This document shows positions 32,663 through 44,504 of a DNA stretch of 64,000 bases, one piece after another. How positions within the stretch are numbered: the first letter of the stretch is position 1; every line of letters starts with the position of its first letter. The DNA is taken from the NCBI GenBank assembly GCA_949752745.1, contig OX457024.1, forward strand, positions 108,740,287-108,804,286, written 5' to 3'. The notes below the pieces were generated by a model, which saw only the letters and a program-made list of their open reading frames with translations, had not been told where the DNA came from and did not search any database. The position numbers and the translations under genes are program-made. Source of the stretch: Protula sp. h YS-2021. Lineage: Eukaryota; Annelida; Polychaeta; Sabellida; Serpulidae.

Positions 32663-32862
32663 NNNNNNNNNNNNNNNNNNNNNNNNNNNNNNNNNNNNNN
32701 NNNNNNNNNNNNNNNNNNNNNNNNNNNNNNNNNNNNNNNNNNNNNNNNNNNNNNNNNNNNNNNNNNNNNNNNNNNNNNNNNNNNNNNNNNNNNNNNNNNN
32801 NNNNNNNNNNNNNNNNNNNNNNNNNNNNNNNNNNNNNNNNNNNNNNNNNNNNNNNNNNNNNN
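32663..32862. other. Assembly gap, 200 N
   Basis: Exactly 200 unknown bases, the arbitrary size used by scaffolding software, so the true distance and possibly the adjacency are unknown. It lies about 420 bases upstream of the globin start codon. Confidence 0.99.
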
Positions 32863-35195
32863 TAATCATAATCAGATTGTACTTTTCAGAGTAAAAATAG
32901 AAACCGAGATTTTTCCTAACTCCGCAACACAATTTTTACAATAAGATTTATTGCCAAAAGTAAACTGATGCGAGTTTTCAAAAATCAATAATTTGAAACT
33001 TCTCACACTTCAAAGATTGCAAATAACTCGGATTTAGCTTGAAATGATTATCTCAGTAGCAAGCAAGATATCATAAATCCTACTGGTTAAATTCATACAA
33101 CCAATCAGAAGAAAGGATTTATTTCTTATTCAATATTTATTGATTTTTGTTAAAACTGCAGTTGTTTCTAATTCAAGAATATCCAAAGCTCCATTATGAC
33201 ATCACATTGGTATCAAAGTATTCCGCCTGCGCCATGCTTATGAGGGCATGCGTGACAGTAAAGCGGTCACAATGACGTCTTCAGAGTTATCAACAGCAGA
33301 ATGCAATCACAAACACGCTTGTTCTTATATGCCCACAATAATCGCAATAATCCTCAGGTTTGTTTACCCTTTTTATTCTCCTTCTTATTATTATATTGCA
33401 ATAATCCTCGCCTTTGTTAATTTATTATTATTATTATGTTTCTTTGCTTTGGTTTTTTCCCTTAGATTTTCAGATAAAAAACGAATGATCAAGTTTCTTA
33501 TGTTACAGCACCGTGTCGCAGTTTCCATTCATTCCTTTTATTTATTTACTTGTTTATGTGCTTGCTTATTTATTTATTTATTGTGAATACACCGCCATTA
33601 AGGCAGTTGCCTACATCTGTAATTGTTTCCTCAGTTAGAAGTAAACATCCCATAATGACTCATGATAGACGGTGATCGTGAAAGTCGATAAAAACACGCC
33701 CCGCTTTCACTCCAAATGTACAGAAAGTTACCAAACCCGATCAGTATCGCACTTGGGCCTTGTCCTTAGTAAACTCATAATCCTTTGGTAAAGTTAAATG
33801 ATGATCGTATCTCCATTTTACTTGTTTGTTTGTTTTTCTTGTTATTATTTATTAATGAATTAGTTATTTTTGCTATTTTAGTCCAAAGTACCGTGGGCGA
33901 AGATAACCTGTGCTCGGAGTGGCCGACTTGTCTGGTGAGGCCTGGAGGATGACGCTACAACGACAGTCCTCAAAGTCATCAGGAAATGTCCTCAAAGCGT
34001 TAATCGTTGGAGAGAGAACAAGCTTTTACACAGGTGGCAATTATGTGGCAGTTCGTTTTGGAAGTTCGCACAAACAGAGTAATTGCAGAACGAAAAATAG
34101 GTGAGATAATATAGCATTTAAAAAAATAATAATACTTTTTTTTTTTGGAGCAGGTTATCAACAGGGGTGAAGCAATTGTTTTTCAAACCGTTTGGGCAAG
34201 ACATAAAGATTGTGTTATCTACACTAAAAGATGTGATAATTCTCGTTAAAGACAAGCTGTAAGAGCAATTAGTGATAGCAGTATGTTTTGTTTTTGTTTG
34301 ACAGAAGGTTAAAAAAAAGCTTGACAGTTTATTTGCATTTACGGGAGCTTAGAGGAAGGAACGCTAATTGAATCACGTACGGGTCTGCCCCTCTTTTTAC
34401 AGTGAGAAAAGTACTTCCTTTGCAGAAGTGGCAATCGCAACAGCAATTTTCTCGGAGGCGAGTGTCTCTCTGAAAAGCCCTCCGCAGTTCATGCACGGAT
34501 CAAGGGGATGGGAGAGCTTAAGGCAAGGGTTTGTGGGGGCAGGTTTCCCAAAAGTGGGAGGGTTGGGGCGGAGGCTGGGAATACTTCTGGACAAACCCCC
34601 CCCCCCCCAAAAAAAAAAAAAAAAAAGAAAAGAAAGAAAAAAAAACACAAATCTAGCATTTTCGCGCCATTAAAATATCATCGGTCTGTGAGGATGATAT
34701 TGGCACAACCCTTCCCTAATCACCATCCTACCCCCCCACCCTCAACCACACCCCCTCCTCCCCCCCCCCTCCTTCCTGTTTCTCCCACGCGGCTTTTGCT
34801 TTGTGACAGCATCCAAGTGACCTCCTTTTCGCTTTCTCTTTCAAACCCGAACTTCATAGCTTTGACATAAAGGCGTCACACCTGGGGCCATGGAAAATGT
34901 GAATCAATGCATGTTTTTTCCTCAACTCGAAACAATTATTTCAGGAACAGCAATGCGACACCTAGCGGCAGAAATGCGACACCATAGACTCACGTTTCTA
35001 ATAGAGTAATGTCCCTGGGATTTTTTTACACACAAACAGAAAGGTTTCTCAAACTTTTTCAATCCCCCTCTCCTCTTTTTTGCCAGTACAACTGCCGACA
35101 GAGCGGTGGGCATCGGGAAAACCGTATTGAATATGCAGGAAAAAAGGTCACAGTAGCTGTCAGTAGGAGGCGTTAGAAGGATTACAAGATCACGG
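32863..35195. other. Non-genic stretch
   Basis: No confident gene. At 33272-33360 (+) an open frame starting MTSSELSTAECNHKHACSYM runs into a hydrophobic segment and could be a first exon ending at the weak donor CAG|gtttgt, but there is no further support. C and A runs at about 34597-34640 and 34730-34770. Confidence 0.4.
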
Positions 35196-35380
35196 GAGGC
35201 AGTCACGTGGTGTCATGGGGGTCACGTGGTGTCATGGGGGTCACGCGGTGTCATAGGGGTCACGCGGTGTCACGGGGGTCACGTGGTGTCATGGGGGTCA
35301 CGTGGTGTCATGGGGGTCACGCGGTGTCATGGGGGTCACGTGGTGTTATTGGGGTCACGTGGTGTCATATGTGTCACAAG
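35196..35380. repeat. Minisatellite, 19-bp unit, about 9-10 copies
   Basis: The unit gtcacgtggtgtcatgggg is repeated with small changes (cgtggt/cgcggt). It abuts the dispersed element at 35381-35620. Confidence 0.95.
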
Positions 35381-35620
35381 GCGTGTCAGAAAAGAAAACG
35401 GGGAGAAAGGGGGGAGGGGGGTAATTTTGAGACCAGACGCGGCCCGCGCGGAGTGTCACCTTCGTTAAAAAACGGTGGTAAATTTCATTAATTACTTCGC
35501 GTTTCTTACAAATAGGTAGGTGCTTATAGAATGGCATTTAAGAGTTGTTTTAAAAAGTCATGGACACGCATGATAAGCAGTTAATACGTCACTGGCCCCT
35601 TGGAGAGGTGAGGCCTCTTC
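35381..35620 (+). mobile_element. Dispersed repeat, ggtaattttgaga/catggacacg family, second copy
   Basis: Blocks in order: acggggagaaaggggggagg, gtaattttgagaccagacgc, gcggagtgtcaccttcgtta, then gttttaaaaagtcatggaca and cgcatgataagcagtt. The 19-bp minisatellite starts at its left end. Confidence 0.7.
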
Positions 35621-36524
35621 TACACCTGTGTATGTACGTAAATATTTCACAGCCTTGAACACCCGTTAACCTGCCCCCCCCCCCTCCCAACCCCCATGTT
35701 CCTCCTGGTACACAACAATTTGTGACGTCACCACCTCATGCACAGTGCTTCACCACGCATTGACTTCTACAAGTGCTGCATCGCGATCTTCCTACACTCT
35801 TCTGTACACGTCAACTTTATGGATCAACTCCTCAGTAAACTTCTCCAAGTCACTGGCAGTCAATTCCCCCCTCCCCCTCCTCCCCCTCCGCCCCACAAAA
35901 TCCCTCCTTTTCGTACATAATTTTTGTGACTGGGTTGTATAAGAAGTGAGGGGTGAGTGGCTGGCGTTGGGTGGAGGGGGGAGGGAGGGGTTGTGAAGAG
36001 GAGCAGGATTTGGCACCCATGTAACTCCTTATTATCCACATGTAAAACTCCATTACCAACTGCTAACCCGCCAACACTGAGGCACTCACATTGACACATT
36101 TATCTTCGCCTACAATCGCCTACTTCGCCTACAGTCATGTAGTCTTTTTTTCTCTCTTTTTTTTAAACCCACTGAGCTTAATTCTCACACAGTGGCTGTT
36201 TCTGCTTGTTTACGCTAAAGTCTTTGAGAAAGTGCTATATGTTAATTGCATTGCTGCATACTATGGTTTGGATATTTATTCCTTTAAGATTCTCTTTAAG
36301 TAATGGCGAAAATCACGCCACCCTTTGGACAGCATTACGGCCACGTAATAAAACTCTAAATTGCACTTTTTTTGACAAATACGTCACTTTTCTGCACCAT
36401 AGGTTTTTTTCTTATTTCTGGTTACAAGGAATGTCAACTTTTCTACCCTTTCCTATCTTTTAGAGAAACAATTATTTGATCTACCCGAAGATTTTGCTTG
36501 TAGTAAAAAGAGCTGTAATTATGA
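35621..36524. other. Non-genic stretch
   Basis: No gene recognised. C-rich runs at about 35672-35690 and 35864-35892. Overlapping open frames on both strands come from these tracts. Confidence 0.4.
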
Positions 36525-36815
36525 AGTCCCCCCCCCCCCACGCCCTTCAGCCGAAAAGCTGCTATTCTGTCCCTCAGCACATATCCTGCTATTCTGATGC
36601 AAGGCCAGGTCTCCGCGATGAGCCAATTTCGTTAAAAAATAGGGGTGATTTTCATTCAGTTCTCCGCATTCTCCACAAAAAGGTGGGATCTTTCACGACT
36701 TCGCGTTTGGGTGAAAAGGGGACATTATTTCACAATTAGCGCAATAAGGGGTCGTTTTAAAAAGCCATGGACATGCATGGTAACCAGTTGGTGAGTGAGT
36801 GCCCTCCCCCTTCTC
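36525..36815 (+). mobile_element. Dispersed repeat, ggtaattttgaga/catggacacg family, third copy
   Basis: Contains atttcgttaaaaaatagggg, ttccgcattctccacaaa-like and cttcgcgtttgggtgaaaag blocks. It ends gttttaaaaagccatggaca, tgcatggtaaccagttggtg, agtgagtgccctcccc. This right end shows the likely source of the 45-bp minisatellite unit at 29480-30632. Confidence 0.65.
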
Positions 36816-37039
36816 CGGGGCCACCTCCCATACCAGTAACCTGTCAATAACCACCTTCTATTGCGGCGATTTATTGATATTGTCAACCAGCGTTGTTGCC
36901 CAACAGCCAACCTCTACGTGTCTAGCACGTTTTTACTCCGCAGACCCACTGTGGAATCCGAGAAAACAGAAGAGAGCAACTACTAATTAAAATATCCATC
37001 CGCTCAGTGCTCATAGCAAATAGACCTCCTCAGAGGTCA

Positions 37040-37255
37040 GCCGTGGCATTCACATAAGTTAACGGCACAGTTAACTGCTCTCACAGCAGGGAAAATCCGC
37101 TGATCTAGCTACATCACGCAAACAATTTTTCGACTGACTCATTTCATTAAATAGGCCAAGGTATTTATTCACTTTCAGGCTAACTTTCTGTTTGCTAACT
37201 GGGCAGTTAATGCTATCAGTGAGCCGTACAATGAACTTTTGTGAATACGGCCCAG
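37040..37255. mobile_element. Small inverted-repeat element of the gttaactg/cagttaac family
   Basis: The left end is gtggcattcacataagttaa cggcacagttaactg. The right end is ctgggcagttaatgc ... gaacttttgtgaatacggcc. The ends are imperfect inverted copies. The same termini occur at 57550-57950. Confidence 0.55.
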
Positions 37256-37372
37256 CTGCTTTTATGCGAGAGGCTGACCGGTGGTGGAGGGAGGGGGAGG
37301 GGGTAGCATGGACGGTTGTACGTATGGTTTGTCACCCTTCCCCCACCCTCCGCCATTCCTCGTCGGTGCTAG

Positions 37373-37590
37373 CACATGGATAGATGGGTGTAAACACGGA
37401 TCCCCCCCCCCCCCCAACACAATCCCTTCCGTGCTAACATATCGATGGACGGGTGTACACACGAATTCCCCACCCCATCCCTTCCGTGCTAACATATCGA
37501 TGGACGGGTGTACACACGAATTCCCCACCCCATCCCTTCCGTGATAACATATCGATGGACGGGTGTACACACGGACCCCCTCCCCTCATC
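37373..37590. repeat. Minisatellite, ~55-bp unit, about 4 copies
   Basis: The unit is gctaacatatcgatggacgg, gtgtacacacgaattcccca, ccccatcccttccgt. The outer copies are diverged and C-rich. Confidence 0.95.
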
Positions 37591-38154
37591 TCTCCCTTTA
37601 GCTTGCACCCCCCCTTCCCCCCCCCCCCCGAGTCAAATACCCATGTCCAACAATCGAAGACAGAAATACCGGTGTTACTGTCAAAGAGTAAATGTTAACA
37701 CATGAACGCACTAACAGACCAGTTCAATTGCATGTATCTTCCCTCCCCCCTCGTTGTTAAACAACAGCTGATATCCGGAGAGCATATGGATATAAAAAAG
37801 ATAGCACCGCGCCCTCAACTATAGAACTATCAGTGTTGCACAGAGCAAGAAAGAAAAGAGTATAAAAAAGTATTTTTTACGGATATGTTTTGGGAAAAAA
37901 GTATTTAAAAAGTATAAAAAAACAGTCTTCTATTAATTAGTTTTGTTGCTTGGTTATAAACAAAAATGAACAGCACTGAAGAAAATTTTGAAAAAGAAAA
38001 TGAGGATAACAAATTTTATCCAGCTGATCAAAAACAGTATAAAAAGGGTGTAAAAAAGTATGTAGGGACAGAAAAAGTATGATTTCGAGAATTAAAAAAA
38101 AAAGGTATATCACTTTTGAAAAAAAAGATGTAATTGTCAACACTACCATTTAAA
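37591..38154. other. Non-genic stretch
   Basis: No gene recognised. C runs at 37600-37630, then AT-rich sequence with many aaaaagtat motifs. Confidence 0.4.
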
Positions 38155-38565
38155 CAGGGCGGGCGGACCCAACAAAGAAGCCTAACGCACAACAGGTGGG
38201 CGGAACAAAAAAGTCTAACGCACAACAGGTGGGCGGAACAAAAAAGTCTAACGCACAACAGGTGGGTGGAACAGAAAAGGCCTAACACACAACAGGTGGG
38301 CGGAAGAAAAAGGCCTAACGCACAACAGGTGGGTGGAACAGAAAAGGCCTAACACACAACAGGTTGACGGAACAAAGAGGCCCAACACACAACAGGTGAG
38401 CGGAAGAAAAAGGCCTAACGCACAACAGATGGGCGGAACGAAAAAGTCTAACGCACAACAGGTGGGCGGAACAAAAAAACCTAACGCACAACAGGTTGGT
38501 GGAACAAATTGGCCTAACGCACAACAGGTTGGCGGAACAAAGAGGCCTAACACACAACAGACCGA
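38155..38565. repeat. Minisatellite, ~33-bp unit, about 12 copies
   Basis: The unit is cctaacgcacaacaggtggg then cggaacaaaaaag with small variants. A unit divisible by three keeps frames open on both strands. Not called as genes. Confidence 0.95.
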
Positions 38566-39597
38566 AACCCCGTAGAAGATGGCTGCTCCAACAACGGTAC
38601 TCCCCCTTCCCCCCCCCCCCCCCCGCCACCCGGATGCACTGTGAAAAAATGGAATAAATAAAGGCTATCTCCAGAATACAGATGCGAGTGTTGAGATAGC
38701 TTAAGCTCTTCATCTCCGCTTCTTATGCCAGTGGCTCATAACGGTAATCCCCTCCCTCCCCCCACCCCCACCCCCCGCCCCAGATTCACATAAATGATGG
38801 CTAGCTCCCTAGCTCATAACGGCTTTATCTTAAGCACTCGTATCACAATCTGGTAATCTGACTGCCGAATGATTGATGGTCCCATTACAAGCATAGTGAG
38901 TCATAAAACATGGCGGAAGTGGTGGAGAGGTACAGAGGGGGTGGGGGAGGGGAGAAGGGGGGGTATATGTCAAATTTTCGAAGCTATCTTCTCACCACTT
39001 GGCACTTTGGAAAGCTTTACCAGTTTTCTGGAGTGTTAAAGCGTGTAGAATTGTCTGTTTTGCGCCCGAGAAACACCATTTCAATCACAAACTAGTTGAG
39101 ACTAACATCCTTCTTCCGTTCTGTTTTGCACTTGATTTTTTTTTTTTTTTTTTTGGCTCAGTTCCACGCTTCATTTACAATAGGAAGTGTGAAGGCGCGC
39201 AATGATTGATGAGCGTCCTCACAATCTGGTTCCTTATCGTCGGTTACTTATCTACTTATCTTATTTATTTATCTTTTCATTTTTTTTTTTACTTAATTTA
39301 TTACTACTCAACTTCCACAAGGCCAAGAAGAAAAATAGTCCCGTTTTTCATTCCATTTTTTTTTTAATTTGACCAGGCCCGATATTTTTCTTTTTACATT
39401 TTTCTCGATAAAAAAAGCTAAACCCGGCCGGGGCCGAACCTCTCTTAGTTTTGAGAATTTCGATGACCCGGCATTGTTAGATCTGCTTTTTTTCCTTCAC
39501 GTAAAATATGGTTTGTTTTATAAAGCGTTTTGGTTTTGACATATAACTTATGCTATCAATTCATAAGTTGCTCTTTTTTTATTTTGCTTCAGCGATG
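38566..39597. other. Non-genic stretch
   Basis: No gene recognised. Poly-C near 38610-38628 and poly-T near 39138-39154. Confidence 0.4.
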
Positions 39598-39850
39598 AGA
39601 CACGGGTCATCCAATAAAAAGTGAGATACATGTAATCCAATAAAAAGTGAGAAACGTGTAATCCAATAAAAAGTAAGATACATGTAATCCAATAAAAAGT
39701 GAGATACATGAAATCCAATAAAAAATGAGACACGTGTAATTCAATAAAAAGTGAGATACATGTAATCCAATAAAAAGTGAGAAACGTGTAATCCGATAAA
39801 AAGTGAGACACGTGTAATGCAATAAGAACTGGGATACACGTAATCCACAT
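39598..39850. repeat. Minisatellite, ~26-bp unit, about 9 copies
   Basis: The unit is tgtaatccaataaaaagtga gataca with small variants (gaaacg, gacacg). Confidence 0.95.
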
Positions 39851-40725
39851 TCTTCCATAAATAAAATTTTCATCCCACGTCTCCGCCACAGGAAGTCCCA
39901 TAATTCACCCTATAAAGTATAGAAAATGTCCACGTTACCTAGAAAATAGCTTGGACGAAATTTGAAAACTTGAAAACACTTTTAACGCCCAGAGCTTAAA
40001 CGTTTAAGACAATTAAAAACGTTTTTACGGTTACCTTTTTTTTTTAATTCCACAACTTGATGTGAAGTGTTTATGTGAATTTCTCAAGCTTATGTGAATT
40101 TCCAGGTCTGGAATCACATTTCGAAATTCAAAACTAGAGCGGCCAGTGCATAAAAAAAACAGGCGATCTCACGACTGTGACAGTATGGGTCAAAAGAGTA
40201 CCTTAGGTTACATATGCCACATTATTTCGATTTCTAAATAAAAAATTAAATAAATAAGTAAATAAATAAATAAATAAAAAAAACACGAAATTCTAAAACT
40301 CCCTCTGATTGAATCACAATATGTCAGAAAAAAGCGAGAACACCAACCAAGTTTCTCAGCATTTTATTTAACTCTAAAACGCGGACTACCCAGGCCAGAC
40401 GACAATTCCTCCCCCCCACCCCCCCCCCCCCCGGCTCCACAACACTGACCGCAAGCAATACTGTAACACAAGTAAAAATGCACCCTAACCAGCCCCCCCC
40501 CCCCCCCCTCCCCTGCAATCCCTTCCCCTGATGGGTGATTTTTTTATTAGTTTTCTTCAACAATAACACGTATATATCCCACACACCACACCGGGTGATT
40601 TTGCACGTACAACAATATATGCTAAACAAAATATGCAAATCCCGCCCCTACCACACCCACCGAAACATAAGTAACGTTTGCTAGGAAGGAAACTTCTTCT
40701 ACGCGTCACACAAGTTATCCCTGCC
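39851..40725. other. 3' flank of DMAC2, non-genic
   Basis: No gene recognised. Long C runs at about 40411-40432 and 40493-40508. The likely DMAC2 3' UTR lies at the right end. Confidence 0.4.
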
Positions 40726-43708
40726 CTAGACCTTTACTGCCCCTCTTCTCAGGTCCAGTTTCTCTTGCTCTAGAATTTTCTGGTCCACTTTTTCCTGTTC
40801 TAAAATTTTCTGGTCCAGTCTTTCCTGTTCTAGAATTTTCTGGCCCACTTTTTCCTGTTCTAGAGTTTTCTGCTCCAGTTTTTCCTGTTCTACAGTTTTC
40901 TGCTCTAGTTTTTCCTGTTCTAGAGTTTTCTGCTCCAGTCTTTCCTGTTCTAGAATTTTCTGCTCCAGTTTTTCCCGTTCTAGAGTTCTCTGCTCTAGTT
41001 TTTCCTGTTCTAGAATTTTCTGTTCTAGTTTTTCCTGTTCTAGAATTTTCTGCTCCATCTCGCTCGATTTCTTCAGATACCGCGCCTCCCAGAACGTTAT
41101 CCTTTTTGTATTCTTCATCTTCTTGATCATCGTCTTCTCAAACTGGTGCAGGAAGGCTGGCAGCCGGCGCTCCGTGACCACGCTCTGGTCAAGGTCAGTG
41201 TAGTCCATGCCCTGGACGTCTAATCCAGGCACATGCTCCTCCAGCAGCAGCGCCAGCAGCGGCGCTTCTCTCACGTGCGCCATGTCGTGCACGCACAGGC
41301 GACGTAACTTCCTGTGTAAAATAGACAGAGATATATAAATCCTATACTAAATTAACCAATAATGCAAGGGTAGCAACGTCATTTTTTCAAAATGGATTTT
41401 CCTGACCATTTCCTCTTAATGTGAGTGTGTCGAATGTACGAAAGGAAGACACTCCAAGGGCCAAAATGTTGACACAGTCATCACTGGGAGTGCAAATCGA
41501 GCAAAATAAAGCAGATTAGAAGACACAAAAAATAATGATGGCAATATTAAAAATTAGAAAAATTCACAAATTTCGATATTGAAATTTCCGGAATTTTTCC
41601 TTATTTTTCAGCAGTTTTTCTTTTTTTTCTGACTTTTTCATGACCTTGGCAACCCTGTAATTAAGACGTTAGAGGTTCAAAACTGTAAGATCTATAAGTT
41701 AAATGAAAGCAGGTCACTTCCTTATTACGATAGATCTATAGCTGGTATAATAATTCTGAGCTAAAATAACTACACACTTAATTTAGTCGAATGGTCAAAT
41801 AACAACTCCTCCACCCCCCCCCCCCGCCACCACCATTCATTCACCCCACACGAGGAATCCTCCTCTAGCCCCACCCCCCCCCCCCCCATCAACTCCCCCC
41901 TCCCCAGCAACTGCTGATCAAATGACAGTCCCTACCCCTGCACTGCCCCCACCCCTCCTCTACCCTCCCTCCCCCCGCAACCGGCCCACAAGGCATCGCC
42001 CACTCACCTTAACCGATACAGGGAGGACAGACCCCGCTCGGTGACCTTGGCACAGCCACTGACGTCAAGCCAGACGAGCGAGTCACGGAAACGCCCGAGC
42101 TTGTCCATCGTGTAGTCATCCACATACCTGCAGTTGCTTAAATTCAAATACTGCAGATTTTTCAAATCTACAAAAATCAAAACAGCAACAATTCACCCTT
42201 GATTATTTTCAATTACTCCTCAGACACACAGGATTATTATTAGTAGTATTATGTGTGTTTAATTTATTATTATTTTTTTGTGAGACACCATTCATAAGGT
42301 TTCCAGTCTGACAGATGACCATAGATTCTGTGCCTCAGTTTCATTTCTCGCACGACAGCGCCAGAATGAACACCTGCGCTCCTGCGAACAATCGCGCCAG
42401 AATAACCACCTGCGCTCTCGTGAATCACAGAGCCAGAATGAACCCCTGCGCTCTCGTGAATCACAGCGCCAGAATGAACACCTGCGCTCCGGCTAACCAC
42501 AGCGCCAGAATAAACACCTGCGCTCCGGCCAACCAAAACGCCAGAATGAACACCTGCGCTCCGGCCAACCAAAACGCCAGAATGAACACCTGCGCTCTCG
42601 TGAACCACAGCGCCAGAATAAACACCTGCGCTCCGGCCAACCAAAACGCCAGAATGAACACCTGCGCTCCGGCCAACGATAACACTAGAATGAACACCTG
42701 CGCTCCTGCGAACGATAACGCCAGAATGAACACCTGCACTGCCGCGAACGATAACGCCACAATGAACACCTGCACTGCCGCGAACGATAATGCCAGAACG
42801 AACACCTGAGCTCCTGCGAACGATAACGCCAGTATGAACTGCTACGCACCGGTCAACGATAACGCCAGAATGAACACTTGTGCTCCGCGAACCATAATGC
42901 TAGAATGAACACCTGCGCTCCAGCCAACGATAACACCAGAATAAACACCTGCGCTCCAGCCAACGACAACACGAGAATGAACACCTGCGCTCCCGCGAAC
43001 CATAACACTGGAATGAACATCTGCGCTCCTGCGAACCATAACGCTAAAATGAGCATCTGCGCTCTGGTGAACTATAACGCCAGAATGAACAGCTACGCTA
43101 TCGTCAACCACAGCCCAGAATGAAGACCTGTGCTCCAGTGAATCATAACGCCAGAATGAACACCTGCTCTCCACGGAAACAAAATGCTAGCATGAACATC
43201 TACGATCTCGCGCTAGAATGAACACCTTCAATCCCGTGAACAAGGGCGCCAAAACGAGCACCTCCGCTCCGGCGAATCATAGCGAAAAAATGAACACCTG
43301 CGCAATAACGCAATAATGATCACCGGCGTTCCTGCGAACCATAGCACCAGAATGAACACCTGCGCTCCCACAAACCACAGCGTCAGAATGAACACCTGCG
43401 CTCCCGCGAACCACAGCGCTAGAATGAACACCTACACTCCCACGAACCATAGTGCCAGAATTAACACCTGCGCTTCCGCTAAGCATTATGCTATAATGAA
43501 CACCTGTGCTCCCGCGAACCACAGCGCCTCTAGCTTCAAGAAACACCAAACCATAGAGGCACTCGGGTCTAGGGTGATACTAATATAGGCCATGTCCCAA
43601 ATTTAAATTTTGACAAGATTGATATATTTTTTCTTTTCACGAGCGCAGGAAACCCAAGAAAAAAAAACTCATCGTCGCCAGAAATAAACCCCTACCCCTA
43701 AAGAAACA

Positions 43709-43784
<76 letters not shown>

Positions 43785-44504
43785 AATAAAGAAAACTCAC
43801 CCAGGCGTTCAAATGCCTCCGTGATGACGTCACGGCCCGAGCAGTCGATCGCCTCGACGCTGACGCCCCGCCCTTTGAGGGCGGGCAGTTGGACAACCCT
43901 CCGCCCGTCCATCTCGAGCCACCCCGAGAAGCCGGCCAGCTTGACGGCTATGCCTCGGCGCACCAGGAAGTGAGCGGCGGCCATCTCCGGCCCCAAAGCC
44001 GCCGCTTCCTCTTCGCTGAAACTGAACAGCAAAATCGATTGCAAAGCACAGTCGTAAGAGCGGGTAGTTTACCTTTATTATTATTATTATCAATATTACT
44101 ACTATCATTATTATTATTTACCTATTATTATTATTATTATTATCAGCAGCTCCATCCATGCTACTGGTTTTTAATCACTATGTTGATGCAGGTTGAGGGG
44201 GGGCGGGGGAAGGGGGCTACTTGCTATTGGTTTTTAGTCATGTTGATGGTGATAAGGGGCGGTGTGGGTGGTGGGGGAGGGGGGAAGGCGGTGGATAATG
44301 ATCGTACGTGTATCTCTCCAGCCTTTCCTTCCACGACTTTAACCGCATCCTGTCGATGAACGATATGATGCCGGTGTCGGGTAGGTCATACAGGCGCTTA
44401 CGCCACTTGACGTCTATGGCCAGCACTTGGCTCATGGAGTAGTTCTCATTCCAGCGGGAGCACCTCTGTTGTACAGCCACGCTCCTCGTAGCCAGGAGGG
44501 ATCG
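40726..44504 (-). CDS. DMAC2: DMAC2 (ATP5SL), complex I membrane-arm assembly factor; first exon not found
   Basis: Mitochondrial factor for building the distal membrane arm of respiratory complex I. The exons found are 44308-44504, 43801-44021, 42008-42167 and 40726-41311, with consistent phases 2, 1 and 2. The first starts with an Arg-rich RSLLATRSVAVQQRCSRWNE stretch that fits a mitochondrial presequence. Next come GPEMAAAHFLVRRG and VEAIDCSGRDVI, then leucine-rich-repeat-like LQYLNLSNCRYVDDYTMDKL, VWLDVSGCAKVTERGLSSLY, LRRLCVHDMAHV and LLEEHVPGLDVQGMDY. These follow human DMAC2 in order; the C-terminal LVEEMLPNCEVVGVDW-type block favours DMAC2 over its paralogue DMAC2L. After the conserved part the protein carries an extra tail of about 115 residues of Leu-Glu-Gln-Lys repeats (separate entry). 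The start codon must lie upstream of the 92-bp array (above 46.8 kb). Confidence 0.85.
40745..41065 (-). repeat. Coding minisatellite, 30-bp unit, about 11 copies (DMAC2 tail)
   Basis: Within the last DMAC2 exon the unit encodes variants of LEQKILEQEK. Substitutions are mostly conservative (I/T, K/R, E/D) and the frame stays open to the stop at 40726. The product should be a charged helical or coiled-coil tail. The usual family protein ends soon after the GMDY block, so this tail is an addition. Confidence 0.9.
41814..41985. repeat. C-rich tract in DMAC2 intron
   Basis: Several C runs of 6-13 bases separated by short spacers, in the intron between exons 42008-42167 and 40726-41311. Confidence 0.7.
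42350..43530. repeat. Minisatellite, ~36-bp unit, about 32 copies, in DMAC2 intron
   Basis: The unit is cgccagaatgaacacctgcg ctccggccaaccaaaa with variants (ctcctgcgaacgataa, ctctcgtgaaccacag). Frames read NARMNTCAPANQ-like 12-residue repeats. The array lies wholly inside a DMAC2 intron and does not copy the neighbouring exons, so I do not call the frames as genes. Divergence rises to the right. Confidence 0.95.
43712..43790. repeat. (AAT)n microsatellite
   Basis: About 22 uninterrupted AAT repeats followed by aaat repeats, adjoining the donor of DMAC2 exon 43801-44021. Confidence 0.97.

Noticed and set aside
33248..33586. Frame with hydrophobic segments that looked like a small membrane protein
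   Set aside because: Mostly ATT-rich sequence giving Ile/Leu/Tyr. A possible first exon ending at CAG|gtttgt is too weakly supported.
34368..34870. Possible Pro-rich proteins on both strands
   Set aside because: Frames are carried by poly-C and poly-A tracts; no domain or splice support.
38134..38713. Cys/Leu-rich and Gln-rich frames
   Set aside because: Readings of the 33-bp minisatellite.
42270..43588. Frames with NTCAPAN-type 12-residue repeats on both strands
   Set aside because: Readings of the 36-bp intronic minisatellite inside DMAC2.
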